From NCBI GenBank assembly GCA_020848095.1, contig JADLAT010000015.1, positions 148,892 to 212,891 on the forward strand: 64,000 nt of DNA. The letters run 5' to 3'. Of the stretch, positions 29,519-39,051 are shown piece after piece. Source of the stretch: Alphaproteobacteria bacterium (GTDB taxonomy: Bacteria; Pseudomonadota; Alphaproteobacteria; Micavibrionales; Micavibrionaceae). A model generated the notes under the pieces. It had not been told where the DNA came from, searched no databases, and worked only from the letters and a program-made list of their open reading frames with translations. Every line of letters begins with the position of its first letter. Within the stretch, counting starts at the first letter, position 1. A program made the position numbers and the translations under genes.

Positions 29519-32266
29519 TCAGGCCTTTTGCGCCAATTGTCCGTGGCAATGTTTGAATTTCTTGCCGGAGCCGCAAGGGCAGGCCGCATTACGCTGCGTT
29601 TTTCCCCACGTTGCCGGATCATCCTTATCAAAAACCACGCGGCGCGGCATGGGCTGGACGTTGGAGGCAGGGCTGCCCCGCTCGACATTGCCGGCAGCCC
29701 CCGTACCCATAAGGGCCGGGTCCTGTCTGCCCTCTTGAAGTCTTTGCTTTTCCGCAGGCGTAAGAAGGTTTTCAGCTTCCTGCGGGTCTATGTTGATTTC
29801 AACCAGACTTAAGGTCTGCGTGATGCTTTCCCGCATCTGATCAAGCATAAGCTCAAACGCGGCAAAGGCTTCGGCCTTATATTCGTTGAGAGGGTCACGC
29901 TGGCCAAAGGCGCGGAGGTTAATCCCCTGACGCAGATGGTCGAGCTGAAGCAGGTGATCTTTCCAGTGCTGATCAAGCAATTGCAATACGATGGATTTTT
30001 CCATCTGCCGCCAGAGCGCCGCGCCTGTATTGGCTACTTTTTCCGCCATCTTGCGGTCTGAGGCGTTTAAAATGCGCTCCAGAATTTCTTCCTCGGCAAT
30101 GCCTTCTTCCTTCGCCCAGTCCTGCACCGGCAGATCAAGATTTAAAACCCGCTGCACTTCAGTGTGCAAGGAGGATGTATCCCATTGCTCAGCATAAGCC
30201 CCATGGGGAATTGTCGCGCGAACGATATCTTCGGCGGATTGCTGGCGCATATCCTTGACCAGATCTTCAAGGCTGTCGGATTCCATGATCTCGCGGCGCT
30301 GTTCATAAATGACTTTGCGCTGGTCGTTCATCACGTTGTCAAATTTGAGCAGGTTTTTCCGAATATCGAAATGCATGCTCTCGACTTTGGCCTGTGCCCG
30401 CTCCAGCATTTTGGAGATGAATGGATGCTCAAGCGCTTCACCTTCTTGCAGGCCTATATTCTTGTTGCCCAAAAGAGCCTCAAGCTTATCCCCTGCAAAA
30501 ATACGCATGAGATCATCTTCAACCGAGAGAAAGAACATGGAGGCACCGGGGTCACCCTGACGGCCTGACCGACCGCGAAGCTGGTTGTCGATCCGGCGCG
30601 ATTCGTGCCGCTCTGTGCCCACGATGTAAAGGCCGCCGGCCTCTTTCACGATTTCTTTATTGGTTTCGACATCCCTTTCAATTTTTTCTGCCAGACGTTT
30701 TTTCTCATCCTCGGGCAGGGATGCATCGATTTCCGCATCGATCAGCATTTCGGCATTACCGCCAAGCTTGATATCCGTTCCCCGTCCGGCCATGTTCGTG
30801 GCGATGGTGATCGCGCCGGGGCGCCCGGCCTGCGCAACGATATAGGCTTCCTGTTCATGGTAACGGGCGTTCAGGACATTATGCTGAATCTTTTCTTTTT
30901 TAAGGCGAGACGAAAGCTTTTCCGAGTTTTCAATGGACACTGTCCCGACCAGAACAGGCTGCTTGCGCTCGTAACAATCACGGATCAGCGCCACGATGGC
31001 ATCTTCTTTTTCGGAAAGCGATTTATAGATTTTATCGTTATGATCAATGCGTGCGATCGGAACATGGGTGGGAATACTCACCACACTAAGGCCGTAAATT
31101 TCTGCAAATTCGGCGGCCTCCGTCATCCCTGTGCCGGTCATACCCGCCAATTTTGGATAAAGCCGGAAATAGTTCTGGAACGTGATAGAGGCCAGCGTCT
31201 GGTTTTCTGTCTGGATGGTAACGCCTTCCTTGGCCTCGATAGCCTGATGCAGCCCCTCGGACAGGCGTCGCCCGTCCATCATCCGTCCCGTAAATTCGTC
31301 AATCAGAACAACTTTTCCATCCTTGACGATGTAATCCTTGTCCAAGTGAAAAAGCTTGCGCGCTTTCAAAGCCTGATTCACATGGTGCACCAGCGCGATA
31401 TTCTGGATATCGTACATGCTGCCGTCACTGAGAAGATTATGCTCCTCCAAAAGGCGCTCAATGCTTTCCGTTCCCTCTTCGGTCAGGACAATGGTTTTAT
31501 GTTTTTCGTCCATCTCATAATCATCATCCCCCAAAAGCGGAATGAGCTTATCAACGGCTCCATATAATTCTGTGGAAGACTCCGATGGTCCGGAAATAAT
31601 AAGGGGCGTACGGGCCTCATCGATCAAAATCGAATCAACCTCGTCAACGATGGCGTAATTGAAATCGCGCTGAACCATTTGCTTCAGATTGAATTTCATA
31701 TTATCGCGCAGGTAATCAAAACCAAATTCGTTATTCGTGCCATAGGTTATGTCCGCAAGATACGCGGCCCTGCGGGCGCTCTCGGTGATATTGGAAGTGA
31801 TGCAGCCAACACTCATCCCCAGAAAATTATAAAGCTGTCCCATCCATTCGGCATCGCGCGCGGCCAGATAATCGTTCACAGTAACAACATGCACGCCTTT
31901 ACCGCTGAGAGCATTGAGATAAACCGCAAGCGTTGCCACGAGGGTTTTTCCCTCCCCGGTCTTCATCTCGGCAATTTTGCCATCGTTCAGGACCAGCCCG
32001 CCGATCAACTGCACATCATAAGGCCGCAACCCCAAAACGCGCTCTGCGGCCTCGCGCACAACGGCAAAGGCCTCATGCGTTAATTTATCCAGTGTCTCTC
32101 CCTGCGCCAGACGCTCCCGAAGAATGCCTGTTTGCGCTTGAAGCTCCACATCGCGCATCGCGGCATAACGCTCGGCCAGCGCGTTTATAGGTGCTGTTTG
32201 CTTATGATAGGCTTTAAGCGCGCGATCATTTGAAGATCCAAAAATTTTGGTGGCGATACCTAGCAA
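29519..32266 (-). CDS. secA: Preprotein translocase ATPase SecA
   Basis: SecA drives proteins through SecYEG using ATP. I chose a TTG start ([14 protein letters not shown]), because AAGGAGA sits six bases upstream and the SecA N-terminus begins exactly there. A longer frame upstream has no such support. The 915-residue protein has Walker [15 protein letters not shown] and DEAD-type [15 protein letters not shown]. Later come the GTDIKLGG and RSGRQGDPG motifs of helicase domain 2. The C-terminal zinc motif [14 protein letters not shown] binds SecB and phospholipids. It is divergent from the PPIase gene. The downstream gene starts 33 bp after its stop. Confidence 0.96.
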   Translation of the reverse strand: MLGIATKIFGSSNDRALKAYHKQTAPINALAERYAAMRDVELQAQTGILRERLAQGETLDKLTHEAFAVVREAAERVLGLRPYDVQLIGGLVLNDGKIAEMKTGEGKTLVATLAVYLNALSGKGVHVVTVNDYLAARDAEWMGQLYNFLGMSVGCITSNITESARRAAYLADITYGTNNEFGFDYLRDNMKFNLKQMVQRDFNYAIVDEVDSILIDEARTPLIISGPSESSTELYGAVDKLIPLLGDDDYEMDEKHKTIVLTEEGTESIERLLEEHNLLSDGSMYDIQNIALVHHVNQALKARKLFHLDKDYIVKDGKVVLIDEFTGRMMDGRRLSEGLHQAIEAKEGVTIQTENQTLASITFQNYFRLYPKLAGMTGTGMTEAAEFAEIYGLSVVSIPTHVPIARIDHNDKIYKSLSEKEDAIVALIRDCYERKQPVLVGTVSIENSEKLSSRLKKEKIQHNVLNARYHEQEAYIVAQAGRPGAITIATNMAGRGTDIKLGGNAEMLIDAEIDASLPEDEKKRLAEKIERDVETNKEIVKEAGGLYIVGTERHESRRIDNQLRGRSGRQGDPGASMFFLSVEDDLMRIFAGDKLEALLGNKNIGLQEGEALEHPFISKMLERAQAKVESMHFDIRKNLLKFDNVMNDQRKVIYEQRREIMESDSLEDLVKDMRQQSAEDIVRATIPHGAYAEQWDTSSLHTEVQRVLNLDLPVQDWAKEEGIAEEEILERILNASDRKMAEKVANTGAALWRQMEKSIVLQLLDQHWKDHLLQLDHLRQGINLRAFGQRDPLNEYKAEAFAAFELMLDQMRESITQTLSLVEINIDPQEAENLLTPAEKQRLQEGRQDPALMGTGAAGNVERGSPASNVQPMPRRVVFDKDDPATWGKTQRNAACPCGSGKKFKHCHGQLAQKA

Positions 32267-32448
32267 TGAAAGTCTCCTTAAAGGTCGAATGTCCTCATAT
32301 AAGCCGCTAAACAAGCCGCGTCAATGACTGTAGTAAATACGTGTTTCCCGGGCTTTCGCCACGCTTGCAAAGTCGTTAGGCTTTCGCTAATCTCGCTCAC
32401 CTGTAAACTTTTTTCGATTTGTTCTTTTACAAAGGAAGCGACAAGACA

Positions 32449-33543
32449 ATGCCTGAGATCAATAATGAGATCAATAAAACAAATTCAAATGCCAAGCAGC
32501 GCGGCAATGTAGCCATTATTGCGCTGGTTGTGCTGGCTGTTGTAGCCGTAGGCGCGACGATAGTCCTGTCCGGTAAGATCGGTGGCGATAAATCAGCAAC
32601 GCAAACCACTCCGGAAGTGGCAGCAACGCAAGCCTCTCCGGCTGAAACGGAAACTGCCGCCGGCGATGAAACGGCTGCGGACGCCACAGAGCCGGCCTCG
32701 GAAAAGGCTGAAGATAAAACCGCAGAAGCAAAAACACCTGCGGAAGCGCCAGTCATCGAACCGGGCAATCCTGTCGTGGCCAAAGTCAACGGGCGTGATA
32801 TCTCTCGCCTTGATGTCTTTAATTTCATTCAGACACTTTCTCCCCAGATCCGTCAAATGCCGGTTGAGCAGCTATTCCCTCTGGCGCTGGATCAGGTCGT
32901 GAATGCTGAGCTGATTGGCGAAAAAGTTAAGAAAGAACCTGAGCTTGAAAAAGACCCCGCTGTTCAGGAACAGCTTAAAATCGCCAAGCAACAGATTGTT
33001 CGCTCCGTTTTCATGCAAAAAGAAGCTGAGAAGGCCGTTACGGAGGATATGATCAAGGCCGCCTATGAAGACTATAAGAAAAACTTCCCCGAGGTTGAGG
33101 AAATCAAGGCGCGCCATATTCTTGTGAAAGATGAGGCGCTTGCACGGGATTTGATCAAACAGATCAAGGACGGTGGTGATTTTGCTGCTCTGGCTAAGGA
33201 GCATTCCATAGATGCGACAAAAGAGCGCGGCGGCGAACTCAACTTTTTCTCCAAACAGGATGTCGTGCCTGAATTTGCCGATGCGTCTTTCTCTATGGAT
33301 GTGAATGAGGTGAGTGATAAACCTGTGAAATCAGAGTTTGGCTATCACGTGATTCAGGTTTTGGAAAAACGCCAGCGGCCACCGGCTGATTATGAGCAGG
33401 CCAAGCCTTATCTGCTTGCGCAGCTGCGCGGCAAGGTGCTGGGCGATGTTGTTCAAAAATGGCGCGAAAATGCTAAAATCGAGACATTCGATATTAATGG
33501 CAAGCCTGAAACAACAGAAGAAACCGCGCCTAAGGCCGAATAG
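32449..33543 (+). CDS. Membrane-anchored parvulin-type peptidyl-prolyl isomerase
   Basis: This is a PpiC/SurA-like isomerase that helps fold exported proteins. The start MPEINNEINKTNSNAKQRGN gives 364 residues. One membrane helix (about 19-38) is followed by a long Ala/Thr/Glu-rich linker. A SurA-N-like helical part comes next (VFNFIQTLSPQIRQMPVEQL), then the parvulin domain at about 218-315 (IKARHILVKDEALARDL, ERGGELNFFSKQDVVPEFAD, SEFGYHVIQVLEKR). It ends near a strong terminator. The divergent position opposite secA fits a role in export. Confidence 0.88.
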   Translation: MPEINNEINKTNSNAKQRGNVAIIALVVLAVVAVGATIVLSGKIGGDKSATQTTPEVAATQASPAETETAAGDETAADATEPASEKAEDKTAEAKTPAEAPVIEPGNPVVAKVNGRDISRLDVFNFIQTLSPQIRQMPVEQLFPLALDQVVNAELIGEKVKKEPELEKDPAVQEQLKIAKQQIVRSVFMQKEAEKAVTEDMIKAAYEDYKKNFPEVEEIKARHILVKDEALARDLIKQIKDGGDFAALAKEHSIDATKERGGELNFFSKQDVVPEFADASFSMDVNEVSDKPVKSEFGYHVIQVLEKRQRPPADYEQAKPYLLAQLRGKVLGDVVQKWRENAKIETFDINGKPETTEETAPKAE

Positions 33544-33568
33544 CGCGTTTAAAAATAAAAGATAAAGG

Positions 33569-33602
33569 AAAGCCGCAATCTTTAAAGTTTGCGGCTTTTT
33601 CT
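33569..33602 (+). terminator. Intrinsic terminator after the PPIase gene
   Basis: A perfect 10-bp stem (AAAGCCGCAA with TTGCGGCTTT) and a 10-base loop, itself containing CTTTAAAG, are followed by a T-rich tract on the plus strand. It lies 26 bp after the PPIase stop and should end that transcript before the Nudix gene. Confidence 0.9.
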
Positions 33603-33654
33603 TTACTCTGAAATCCTGAGGATATCGCATAAAGTGCAAGGCGGGAGAAATATA

Positions 33655-34101
33655 ATGAACTGTGCCGAAGCTCTAAAACAGCCTAAACCGCAGAGGCCGG
33701 ATCTGCCCGTAATCCTCGTGGCGGCGGTCGCTTTGATCAACACTAAAAACGAAGTCCTGATCGCGCAAAGGCCTGAGGGAAAACCCATGGCCGGGTTGTG
33801 GGAGTTTCCGGGCGGCAAGGTTGATGCGGGAGAAACGCCGGAATTTGCCTTAATGCGGGAAATCGAGGAAGAGCTGGGCATTGAGACGCGCCCTTGCTGT
33901 TATCATCCTATTGCGTTTGCATCACACAGTTATGAGTCTTTTCATTTGCTTATGCCGTTATTCGCCTGCCGCGTATGGGCGGGGGAGGTGCAAATGAAGG
34001 AGCATCAGGCCATGCAATGGGTGCGCCCGGTTGATATGTTCGGCTACCCCATGCCCGAAGCGGACCTACCTTTAGTAGCGGCCCTGCGTGATTTGCTTTA
34101 A
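33655..34101 (+). CDS. mutT: Nudix hydrolase, MutT-like 8-oxo-dGTP diphosphatase
   Basis: This enzyme cleans oxidised nucleotides from the pool, complementing MutY. The Nudix box is complete: GGKVDAGETPEFALMREIEEELGIE follows the G-x5-E-x7-REUxEExGU pattern. The start MNCAEALKQPKPQRPDL gives 148 residues; an upstream in-frame start lies too close to the terminator. The core VAAVALINTKNEVLIAQRP is MutT-like. The neighbour 9 bp downstream is a methyltransferase. Substrate preference is inferred from the family. Confidence 0.85.
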   Translation: MNCAEALKQPKPQRPDLPVILVAAVALINTKNEVLIAQRPEGKPMAGLWEFPGGKVDAGETPEFALMREIEEELGIETRPCCYHPIAFASHSYESFHLLMPLFACRVWAGEVQMKEHQAMQWVRPVDMFGYPMPEADLPLVAALRDLL

Positions 34102-34110
34102 TATGCCTGC

Positions 34111-34914
34111 ATGTATCGTTCGGTTTATGATTTAAAAGCATTTTATAATGGCCGGGTCGGGCGCGTCGTTCGGCGCGTGCTACAGGCGCGTATCCGTGAT
34201 TTCTGGCCCGACATTCACGGGATGCGGTTAATGGGGTGCGGCTATGCCGTTCCCTATATGCGGGCATTCAAAGAGGAAGCCGAGCGCAGCTTCGCCATCA
34301 TGCCGGCGGGACAGGGCGCACATGAATGGCCTCAAAACGGCGGAGGGAACAACCTGAACTGCGTTGTTTTATCCGAGGCGGCAGAGCTTCCGGTGGAAAC
34401 CAATTCCGTAGACCGTGTGCTGATGGTTCATGATATTGAGTTTTCAGAGTTTCTAAAGCCGGCACTTCAGGAAATATGGCGCGTGCTTAAATCAAACGGA
34501 CGCTTATTGGTGGTGGTGCCCAACCGCGCGGGATTTTGGGCGCGCGCCGACTGGTCTCCCTTCGGGCAGGGCACGCCGTACTCCGCCTCGCAAATTGCCT
34601 TTTATCTTCGTGATAATTTGTTTGTGCATGAACGCACAGAAGGGGCGCTGTTTATGCCACCGATAAAACATTCGCTGTTTTTAAAATCATCCGGCCTGTT
34701 TGAAAAGCTGGGGCGAAGCTATGCACCGTTTCTGGCTGGCGTTCATATGGTGGAGGCCAGCAAGCAGCTATATGCAACGGTCGATAGAGGCTCTGGCTCC
34801 GGCGTGCATGTACGGGGTCGGAAAATATTTGTGCCGCGCCCGGCAACGCAAGGCGCGGGTTCCTGCCGTATCAAAGCCCATCCAAAGGATGGTCGGGATC
34901 AACACCGTCCATAA
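34111..34914 (+). CDS. SAM-dependent methyltransferase
   Basis: The protein has a degenerate class I methyltransferase fold. The region after MRLMGCGYAVPYMRAF replaces the usual Gly-rich SAM loop, and ELPVETNSVDRVLMVHDIEF plus IWRVLKSNGRLLVVVPNR match the second half of a Methyltransf_11 domain. The C-terminus carries a distinct helical extension. Similar proteins lie near gloB or metA in other alphaproteobacteria; no substrate is known to me. Its last 44 bp overlap metA on the opposite strand, and the tail looks non-conserved (CRIKAHPKDGRDQHRP). Confidence 0.72.
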   Translation: MYRSVYDLKAFYNGRVGRVVRRVLQARIRDFWPDIHGMRLMGCGYAVPYMRAFKEEAERSFAIMPAGQGAHEWPQNGGGNNLNCVVLSEAAELPVETNSVDRVLMVHDIEFSEFLKPALQEIWRVLKSNGRLLVVVPNRAGFWARADWSPFGQGTPYSASQIAFYLRDNLFVHERTEGALFMPPIKHSLFLKSSGLFEKLGRSYAPFLAGVHMVEASKQLYATVDRGSGSGVHVRGRKIFVPRPATQGAGSCRIKAHPKDGRDQHRP

Positions 34915-35911
34915 ATTGTTTGCGCCGGTCGGCATTGGTTGTCTGATACACCAGACCCGCCCAGTTTCCGATAATGCTGCGCCCGCTATCGCGCCAGCTA
35001 TTCTCAATACGCTCATGAAAGCCTGTATCATCCAGAGGGGCGTCCTCTGATTTTTGCGCATTTTGTAAAAGGCTCTGCATAGCGGAATTAAAGTAATTCT
35101 CAGGAAAAGGGGGTGGCGTTGCAATTTCCCCTCTGCGAAAGCGATCGGCCTCCCGGCGATATTCCTTATAAAGGCTTATGGTGTCGTATTCCGGATGCCC
35201 TTGAAAACACACCAGACGAAAACCATCCGGGCTAACGGCGATATGTGCGCCGGCCTCTTCGCTGTGAGAAAGAACCTTCAAACCGGCAGATTCGAATTTC
35301 TCCCGGCTGATGTCGTTATGCCGCGAGTGCGGCACATCAAATACAGTGTTAACCCCGCGCACAAGCGGATGGCGCCGATCAAGCACGCGGTGGCCGTACA
35401 CGCCCCAAAGTTTTTCAGGTAACGGCTGGCGTTTCTGGCCATAGCGAAACTGCATTACGGCATGCGTCGCCAGGCAGGAGCAAAGCGTTGAGGTAACATT
35501 ATCCCAACTCCAGCGCATCACATCTTGCAGCGGCCCCCAAAACGGCGCTTTCATAAGCTCCGGATCGGCAACATTCGCACCGCTGATGATCAGGGCGTCC
35601 AGACCGCCCTCCCTGATTTTATCAAAGGGTTCATAGTAGCGGTTAACATATTCTCGGGCTTCCGTCCCGCGTTCAATCTCAGGCAGGGTGAAGGGGTGCA
35701 TATAAAACTGGGCAATCTGGTTACTTTCACCAACCAACCGAAAAAACTGACGTTCTGTGGCTTGCAAGGCGGCATCCGGCATCATGTTGAGGAGGCCAAT
35801 ATGCATCTCACGAATTTCCTGAGACAAGGCCCGCCCGGCGGGCAAGATGGTGCGCCCCTCTTGCCGGAGACGTTCAAACGTGGGGAGATCATTATAGGCA
35901 ACCAGAGGCAT
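34871..35911 (-). CDS. metA: Homoserine O-acyltransferase MetA
   Basis: MetA acylates homoserine in the first step of methionine synthesis; members use acetyl- or succinyl-CoA and the sequence alone does not decide. The start MPLVAYNDLPTFERLRQEGR gives 346 residues. The core LNMMPDAALQATERQFFRL and MHPFTLPEIERG and the cysteine of STLCSCLATHAVMQF are typical, as is the His-Glu of CFQGHPEYDTISLYKEYRR. The 5' leader has two alternative hairpins but is not a SAM-II riboswitch. The gene converges with the methyltransferase. Confidence 0.9.
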   Translation of the reverse strand: MPLVAYNDLPTFERLRQEGRTILPAGRALSQEIREMHIGLLNMMPDAALQATERQFFRLVGESNQIAQFYMHPFTLPEIERGTEAREYVNRYYEPFDKIREGGLDALIISGANVADPELMKAPFWGPLQDVMRWSWDNVTSTLCSCLATHAVMQFRYGQKRQPLPEKLWGVYGHRVLDRRHPLVRGVNTVFDVPHSRHNDISREKFESAGLKVLSHSEEAGAHIAVSPDGFRLVCFQGHPEYDTISLYKEYRREADRFRRGEIATPPPFPENYFNSAMQSLLQNAQKSEDAPLDDTGFHERIENSWRDSGRSIIGNWAGLVYQTTNADRRKQFMDGVDPDHPLDGL

Positions 35912-36029
35912 ATGCTGTGTTAATCCTCGTTTATAATGTATCCGAAAGGGACATATTTTCGGGCGCTTGTCCTGTGCCCGCAACTTCTTTATAGTCCCGG
36001 CGCAGGGTATCCGTCTATGGTGAAAAAAT

Positions 36030-36959
36030 ATGGCGAAGTTCGAAAAGATTACGATTGTGGGTATGGGGCATATCGGCTCTTCGCTGGCGCGCGCTATCCG
36101 TCAAAATAACCTGACGAAAAAGCTGGTTGCTGCGGATATAAGCGAAGACGTGTGTCGGCGCGTTGTGGAGCTTGGTCTTGCGGATATCGTAACGAGCGAT
36201 CTTGGCGCTAGCGTAGAGGGAAGCGATATCGTTATTCTGGCTATTCCCGTGGGGGCCATGAAAGGCGTTGCCGCTCTTATCGGGCCGCGCCTTAAGGCAA
36301 AATCCGTCGTAACGGATGTGGGGTCCGTTAAGGGCGCGGTCATTGAGGCTGTTCAGCCCTTTATCCCAGAGAGCGTGGACTTCGTGCCCGCGCACCCGAT
36401 CGCCGGAAACGAGAATTCTGGCCCGGAATCGGGCATTGTGGACCTTTTCATAGGGCGCTGGTGCATTTTAACACCGACACCGAAGACAAGCATCCGCGCG
36501 GTGGAAAAAATAACACATCTTTGGGAAGGCTGCGGCGCCCGCATCGAAATTATGGACCCCGCGCGCCATGATCTCGTTTTGGGGATTACCTCCCATTTAC
36601 CGCATCTGATCGCCTACACAATCGTAGGAACGGCGGAACATCTGGAGGAGGATATGAAAGCGGAAGTTATCAAATTTTCTGCCTCCGGCTTTCGTGGGTT
36701 TACGCGGATTGCCGCTTCCGATCCGGTTATGTGGCGCGATATATTCCTGAATAACAAGGAAGCCGTTCTGGACGTTCTCGAACGCTTTTCAGAGGATTTG
36801 ACGGCTATGCAAAAAGCCATCCGGCGCGGTGATGGGGAATATCTCCATGAGGTCTTTACCCATACCCGCAAAGTCAGGCGCGGTATTACGGATCTGGGAC
36901 TGGAGGGGTTCTCCAGCCCGGATCTTGTACGGAAACGGCATCTCGAGAAGGAAGGCTAG
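36030..36959 (+). CDS. tyrC: Prephenate/arogenate dehydrogenase
   Basis: This enzyme makes the tyrosine precursor by NAD(P)-dependent oxidative decarboxylation. The 309-residue protein starts with the Rossmann motif ITIVGMGHIGSSLARAIRQ and has the conserved His in PAHPIAGNENSGPESG. The C-terminal helical domain includes GITSHLPHLIAYTIVGTAE. It lacks an ACT or chorismate mutase domain, so it is the monofunctional type; cyclohexadienyl specificity is possible. The 3' end overlaps the convergent plsC fusion gene by 74 bp. Confidence 0.9.
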   Translation: MAKFEKITIVGMGHIGSSLARAIRQNNLTKKLVAADISEDVCRRVVELGLADIVTSDLGASVEGSDIVILAIPVGAMKGVAALIGPRLKAKSVVTDVGSVKGAVIEAVQPFIPESVDFVPAHPIAGNENSGPESGIVDLFIGRWCILTPTPKTSIRAVEKITHLWEGCGARIEIMDPARHDLVLGITSHLPHLIAYTIVGTAEHLEEDMKAEVIKFSASGFRGFTRIAASDPVMWRDIFLNNKEAVLDVLERFSEDLTAMQKAIRRGDGEYLHEVFTHTRKVRRGITDLGLEGFSSPDLVRKRHLEKEG

Positions 36960-38412
36960 GCGGCGTTCTCCGCGTAGCTTTGCGGCCCGCCAGGGTAATA
37001 AGGGGAAGCGGCCCGGCATACAAGGTCGTTCCTTTTTGCATGATGGGGATGCTGACCACCCCGTTTTCATCTGAAAAGGCACCGAAAGCCGAATTTACGA
37101 ACAAGGCCGCGCGGGGCTTTATGATGTCGCTGCTCTGCAGGGACTGCAGCAAGACACCGTGGTTATGAAGCTTCACCACAAGATCAAGTACAGGCACAGG
37201 CTCTTGCCTAAGATCAACATCACCGCTGATTTCAGCTAAAAACGAACCTTGCTCCAGCATGCTTTCGTGAAAAACCAGCGTTTCACCATAAATGGAAAGC
37301 CGGGCGCTTAAACGATCAAGCTTTAAGGAATCCTTCCAATCGGTGTTTTGTATTTCAATCGTATCAGTATCAACCTGTATCGGCAGAAAAGGCAAAGGCC
37401 AGCCCGTAGCTCGTAAATTGGTAATAAGAACACTGCCTTCCGGCTTCTCCAGACGCTGGAACGGGATATAAAGCGCTATTTTCCCGGGATAGCCGGTCAC
37501 GGCGGGAACGGTTACGGGCTGATCCGCTCCGACCATGTCGCGCAGAATATGCGGGTATTCCATACGAATATAATCGGCGGTTTTAAACCATGCCGCGCTA
37601 TAAAGAGCAAATAACGCAAGAATAAGAAAGACCCCCGCGGCGAGTGAGATATGTCCGGCGCGCAGGCCTCCAGAGTGTTTAAGACGGGACTCATCCATCA
37701 GAATAAGGCTCTCACCTTCAATTTTCTCTTCAAGCTCTTTCATAAGCGCTCTCCTTTCTTGACCGGGGGGGATAGGCTCCAGAAATTTAAAAACAACGGT
37801 TCCCGGTGATTTAAGCCAGCCCTTTTTGGGCCAGAATAACCCCGTGTTCAGAGCCAGCGGAATAATCGGCAAATCGGTGGCCTCCTGAATACGGGCCACC
37901 CCGATTTTATAGGGCTTGTCCGTGGGCGTGGCATCAACATCAACCCTCGTCCCTTGCGGAAAAATAACGATAGGCCGGTTTTGGGCCATCATGCGCCGCG
38001 CTCCATTTTGTATGGATTGAATGGCAGCCTCAGGCGTACTGCGGTCAATGGCTATAACATCACTTTTCTTGAGATAGAGCCCCCAGAGCGGGATGGAAAG
38101 AAGCTGTTTTTTCAATATTACCGCCGGGTCTTTGAACAAAATATGCAGCTTCATGGTCTCATAAGGCGATTGGTGCTTGGCGGCCACAATGAAGGCACGA
38201 TCTTTCGGCAGGTTTTCCAGTCCTCGAACTTCAAAATCCAGTCCCAGAATATGTTTTTCAAGGAAATAAACTGTGCGCACGAAAACATACACCGCGCCCA
38301 TAAAATATTTGCGCGGCAGCAGAAGAAAGGGCAGACAGGCTACGCATTCAAAACCGACCAGAAGATAAAACAACAGATCGAAAATAACGGAGCGCAAAAC
38401 AGCGCGCTTCAT
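36886..38412 (-). CDS. PlsC acyltransferase fused to DUF2125
   Basis: The first 240 residues are a 1-acyl-glycerol-3-phosphate acyltransferase (PlsC), which makes phosphatidic acid at the inner membrane. It has an N-terminal hydrophobic helix, the catalytic H80-x4-E85 (KHQSPYET), and FPQGTR (151-156). A second membrane helix (about 257-274) leads into a beta-rich region (277-485) resembling DUF2125, normally a separate periplasmic protein in alphaproteobacteria. No stop or frameshift separates them. The last 25 residues are antisense to tyrC and look non-conserved. Start codon overlaps the DUF218 stop (ATGA). It is the last gene of the ftsEX unit. Confidence 0.8.
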   Translation of the reverse strand: MKRAVLRSVIFDLLFYLLVGFECVACLPFLLLPRKYFMGAVYVFVRTVYFLEKHILGLDFEVRGLENLPKDRAFIVAAKHQSPYETMKLHILFKDPAVILKKQLLSIPLWGLYLKKSDVIAIDRSTPEAAIQSIQNGARRMMAQNRPIVIFPQGTRVDVDATPTDKPYKIGVARIQEATDLPIIPLALNTGLFWPKKGWLKSPGTVVFKFLEPIPPGQERRALMKELEEKIEGESLILMDESRLKHSGGLRAGHISLAAGVFLILALFALYSAAWFKTADYIRMEYPHILRDMVGADQPVTVPAVTGYPGKIALYIPFQRLEKPEGSVLITNLRATGWPLPFLPIQVDTDTIEIQNTDWKDSLKLDRLSARLSIYGETLVFHESMLEQGSFLAEISGDVDLRQEPVPVLDLVVKLHNHGVLLQSLQSSDIIKPRAALFVNSAFGAFSDENGVVSIPIMQKGTTLYAGPLPLITLAGRKATRRTPPSLPSRDAVSVQDPGWRTPPVPDP

Positions 38413-39038
38413 GGTTCTATCCTTTTTATTTGCGGGCGCTCTGTTTGTGAGCCATCGGAGCGCGTGAGAGGAAGAAACAGCAATTGCGCCGCGCGGTAAA
38501 GCGTCTTGTGATATTCAAGCAGCAGTAAGCTCCAAAAACGCTGATTCTTAATATCCAGATCGGCTTGCTGAACGGGATGAATATAAATTTCCACACCGGG
38601 CAGGGCGTGATGCAGCTCCATCAGGGAGCGCGCCATATGGTAATTCCCGGTAACTAAGCGAATGGAGGTGAATTTTTGCTCGCGGATCCAATCACTGGTT
38701 TCCTCCGCATTTTGCTCCGTGGATGTCGCCTTGTACCCCAGCGTAAGGCAGCAGGGCGGCAAAGGTGTTTCGCTTTGCCAGAGATTCGTCAGATCGTTTT
38801 TCGTGACATCCTTATGAACGCCGCTGATAAACAGATGCCGCGCCTTGCGATGGGCAAACAGGGATAGCCCCTCTTGTATCCGGTTGTCGCCGCCGGTCAA
38901 AACAACGATAGCATCCGTGGTCTGCTCGGGCGCGCGCGGTGGAGCGGTAATCGCAAAGGCGGCAAAGGCGGCAAAGCCAATGGCCCAGAGGGAGCAAAAG
39001 GTCAGGATCAACGCCGTAAGATTTTTAAGAATTTTCAT
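38409..39038 (-). CDS. DUF218 / YdcF-like envelope protein
   Basis: A 209-residue DUF218 protein with an N-terminal membrane anchor (LTALILTFCSLWAIGFAAFAAF). The fold signatures are DAIVVLTGGDNRIQEGL, HLFISGVHK, TSTEQNAEETSDWI and RLVTGNYHMARSLMELH. Family members such as SanA and ElyC act in envelope integrity, but the exact function is unknown. It is coupled to plsC by an ATGA overlap and starts 13 bp after ftsX. Confidence 0.82.
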   Translation of the reverse strand: MKILKNLTALILTFCSLWAIGFAAFAAFAITAPPRAPEQTTDAIVVLTGGDNRIQEGLSLFAHRKARHLFISGVHKDVTKNDLTNLWQSETPLPPCCLTLGYKATSTEQNAEETSDWIREQKFTSIRLVTGNYHMARSLMELHHALPGVEIYIHPVQQADLDIKNQRFWSLLLLEYHKTLYRAAQLLFLPLTRSDGSQTERPQIKRIEP

Positions 39039-39051
39039 GACAATACCCCCT

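Noticed and set aside
30605..31567. 320-codon plus-strand frame opposite secA
   Set aside because: secA is unmistakable on the minus strand; the frame shows no domain or ribosome-binding site.
32267..32314. Longer SecA start upstream of the TTG
   Set aside because: A good AAGGAGA site is six bases before the TTG, and the family N-terminus starts there.
35912..36029. SAM-II riboswitch before metA
   Set aside because: The conserved SAM-II core bases are not present.
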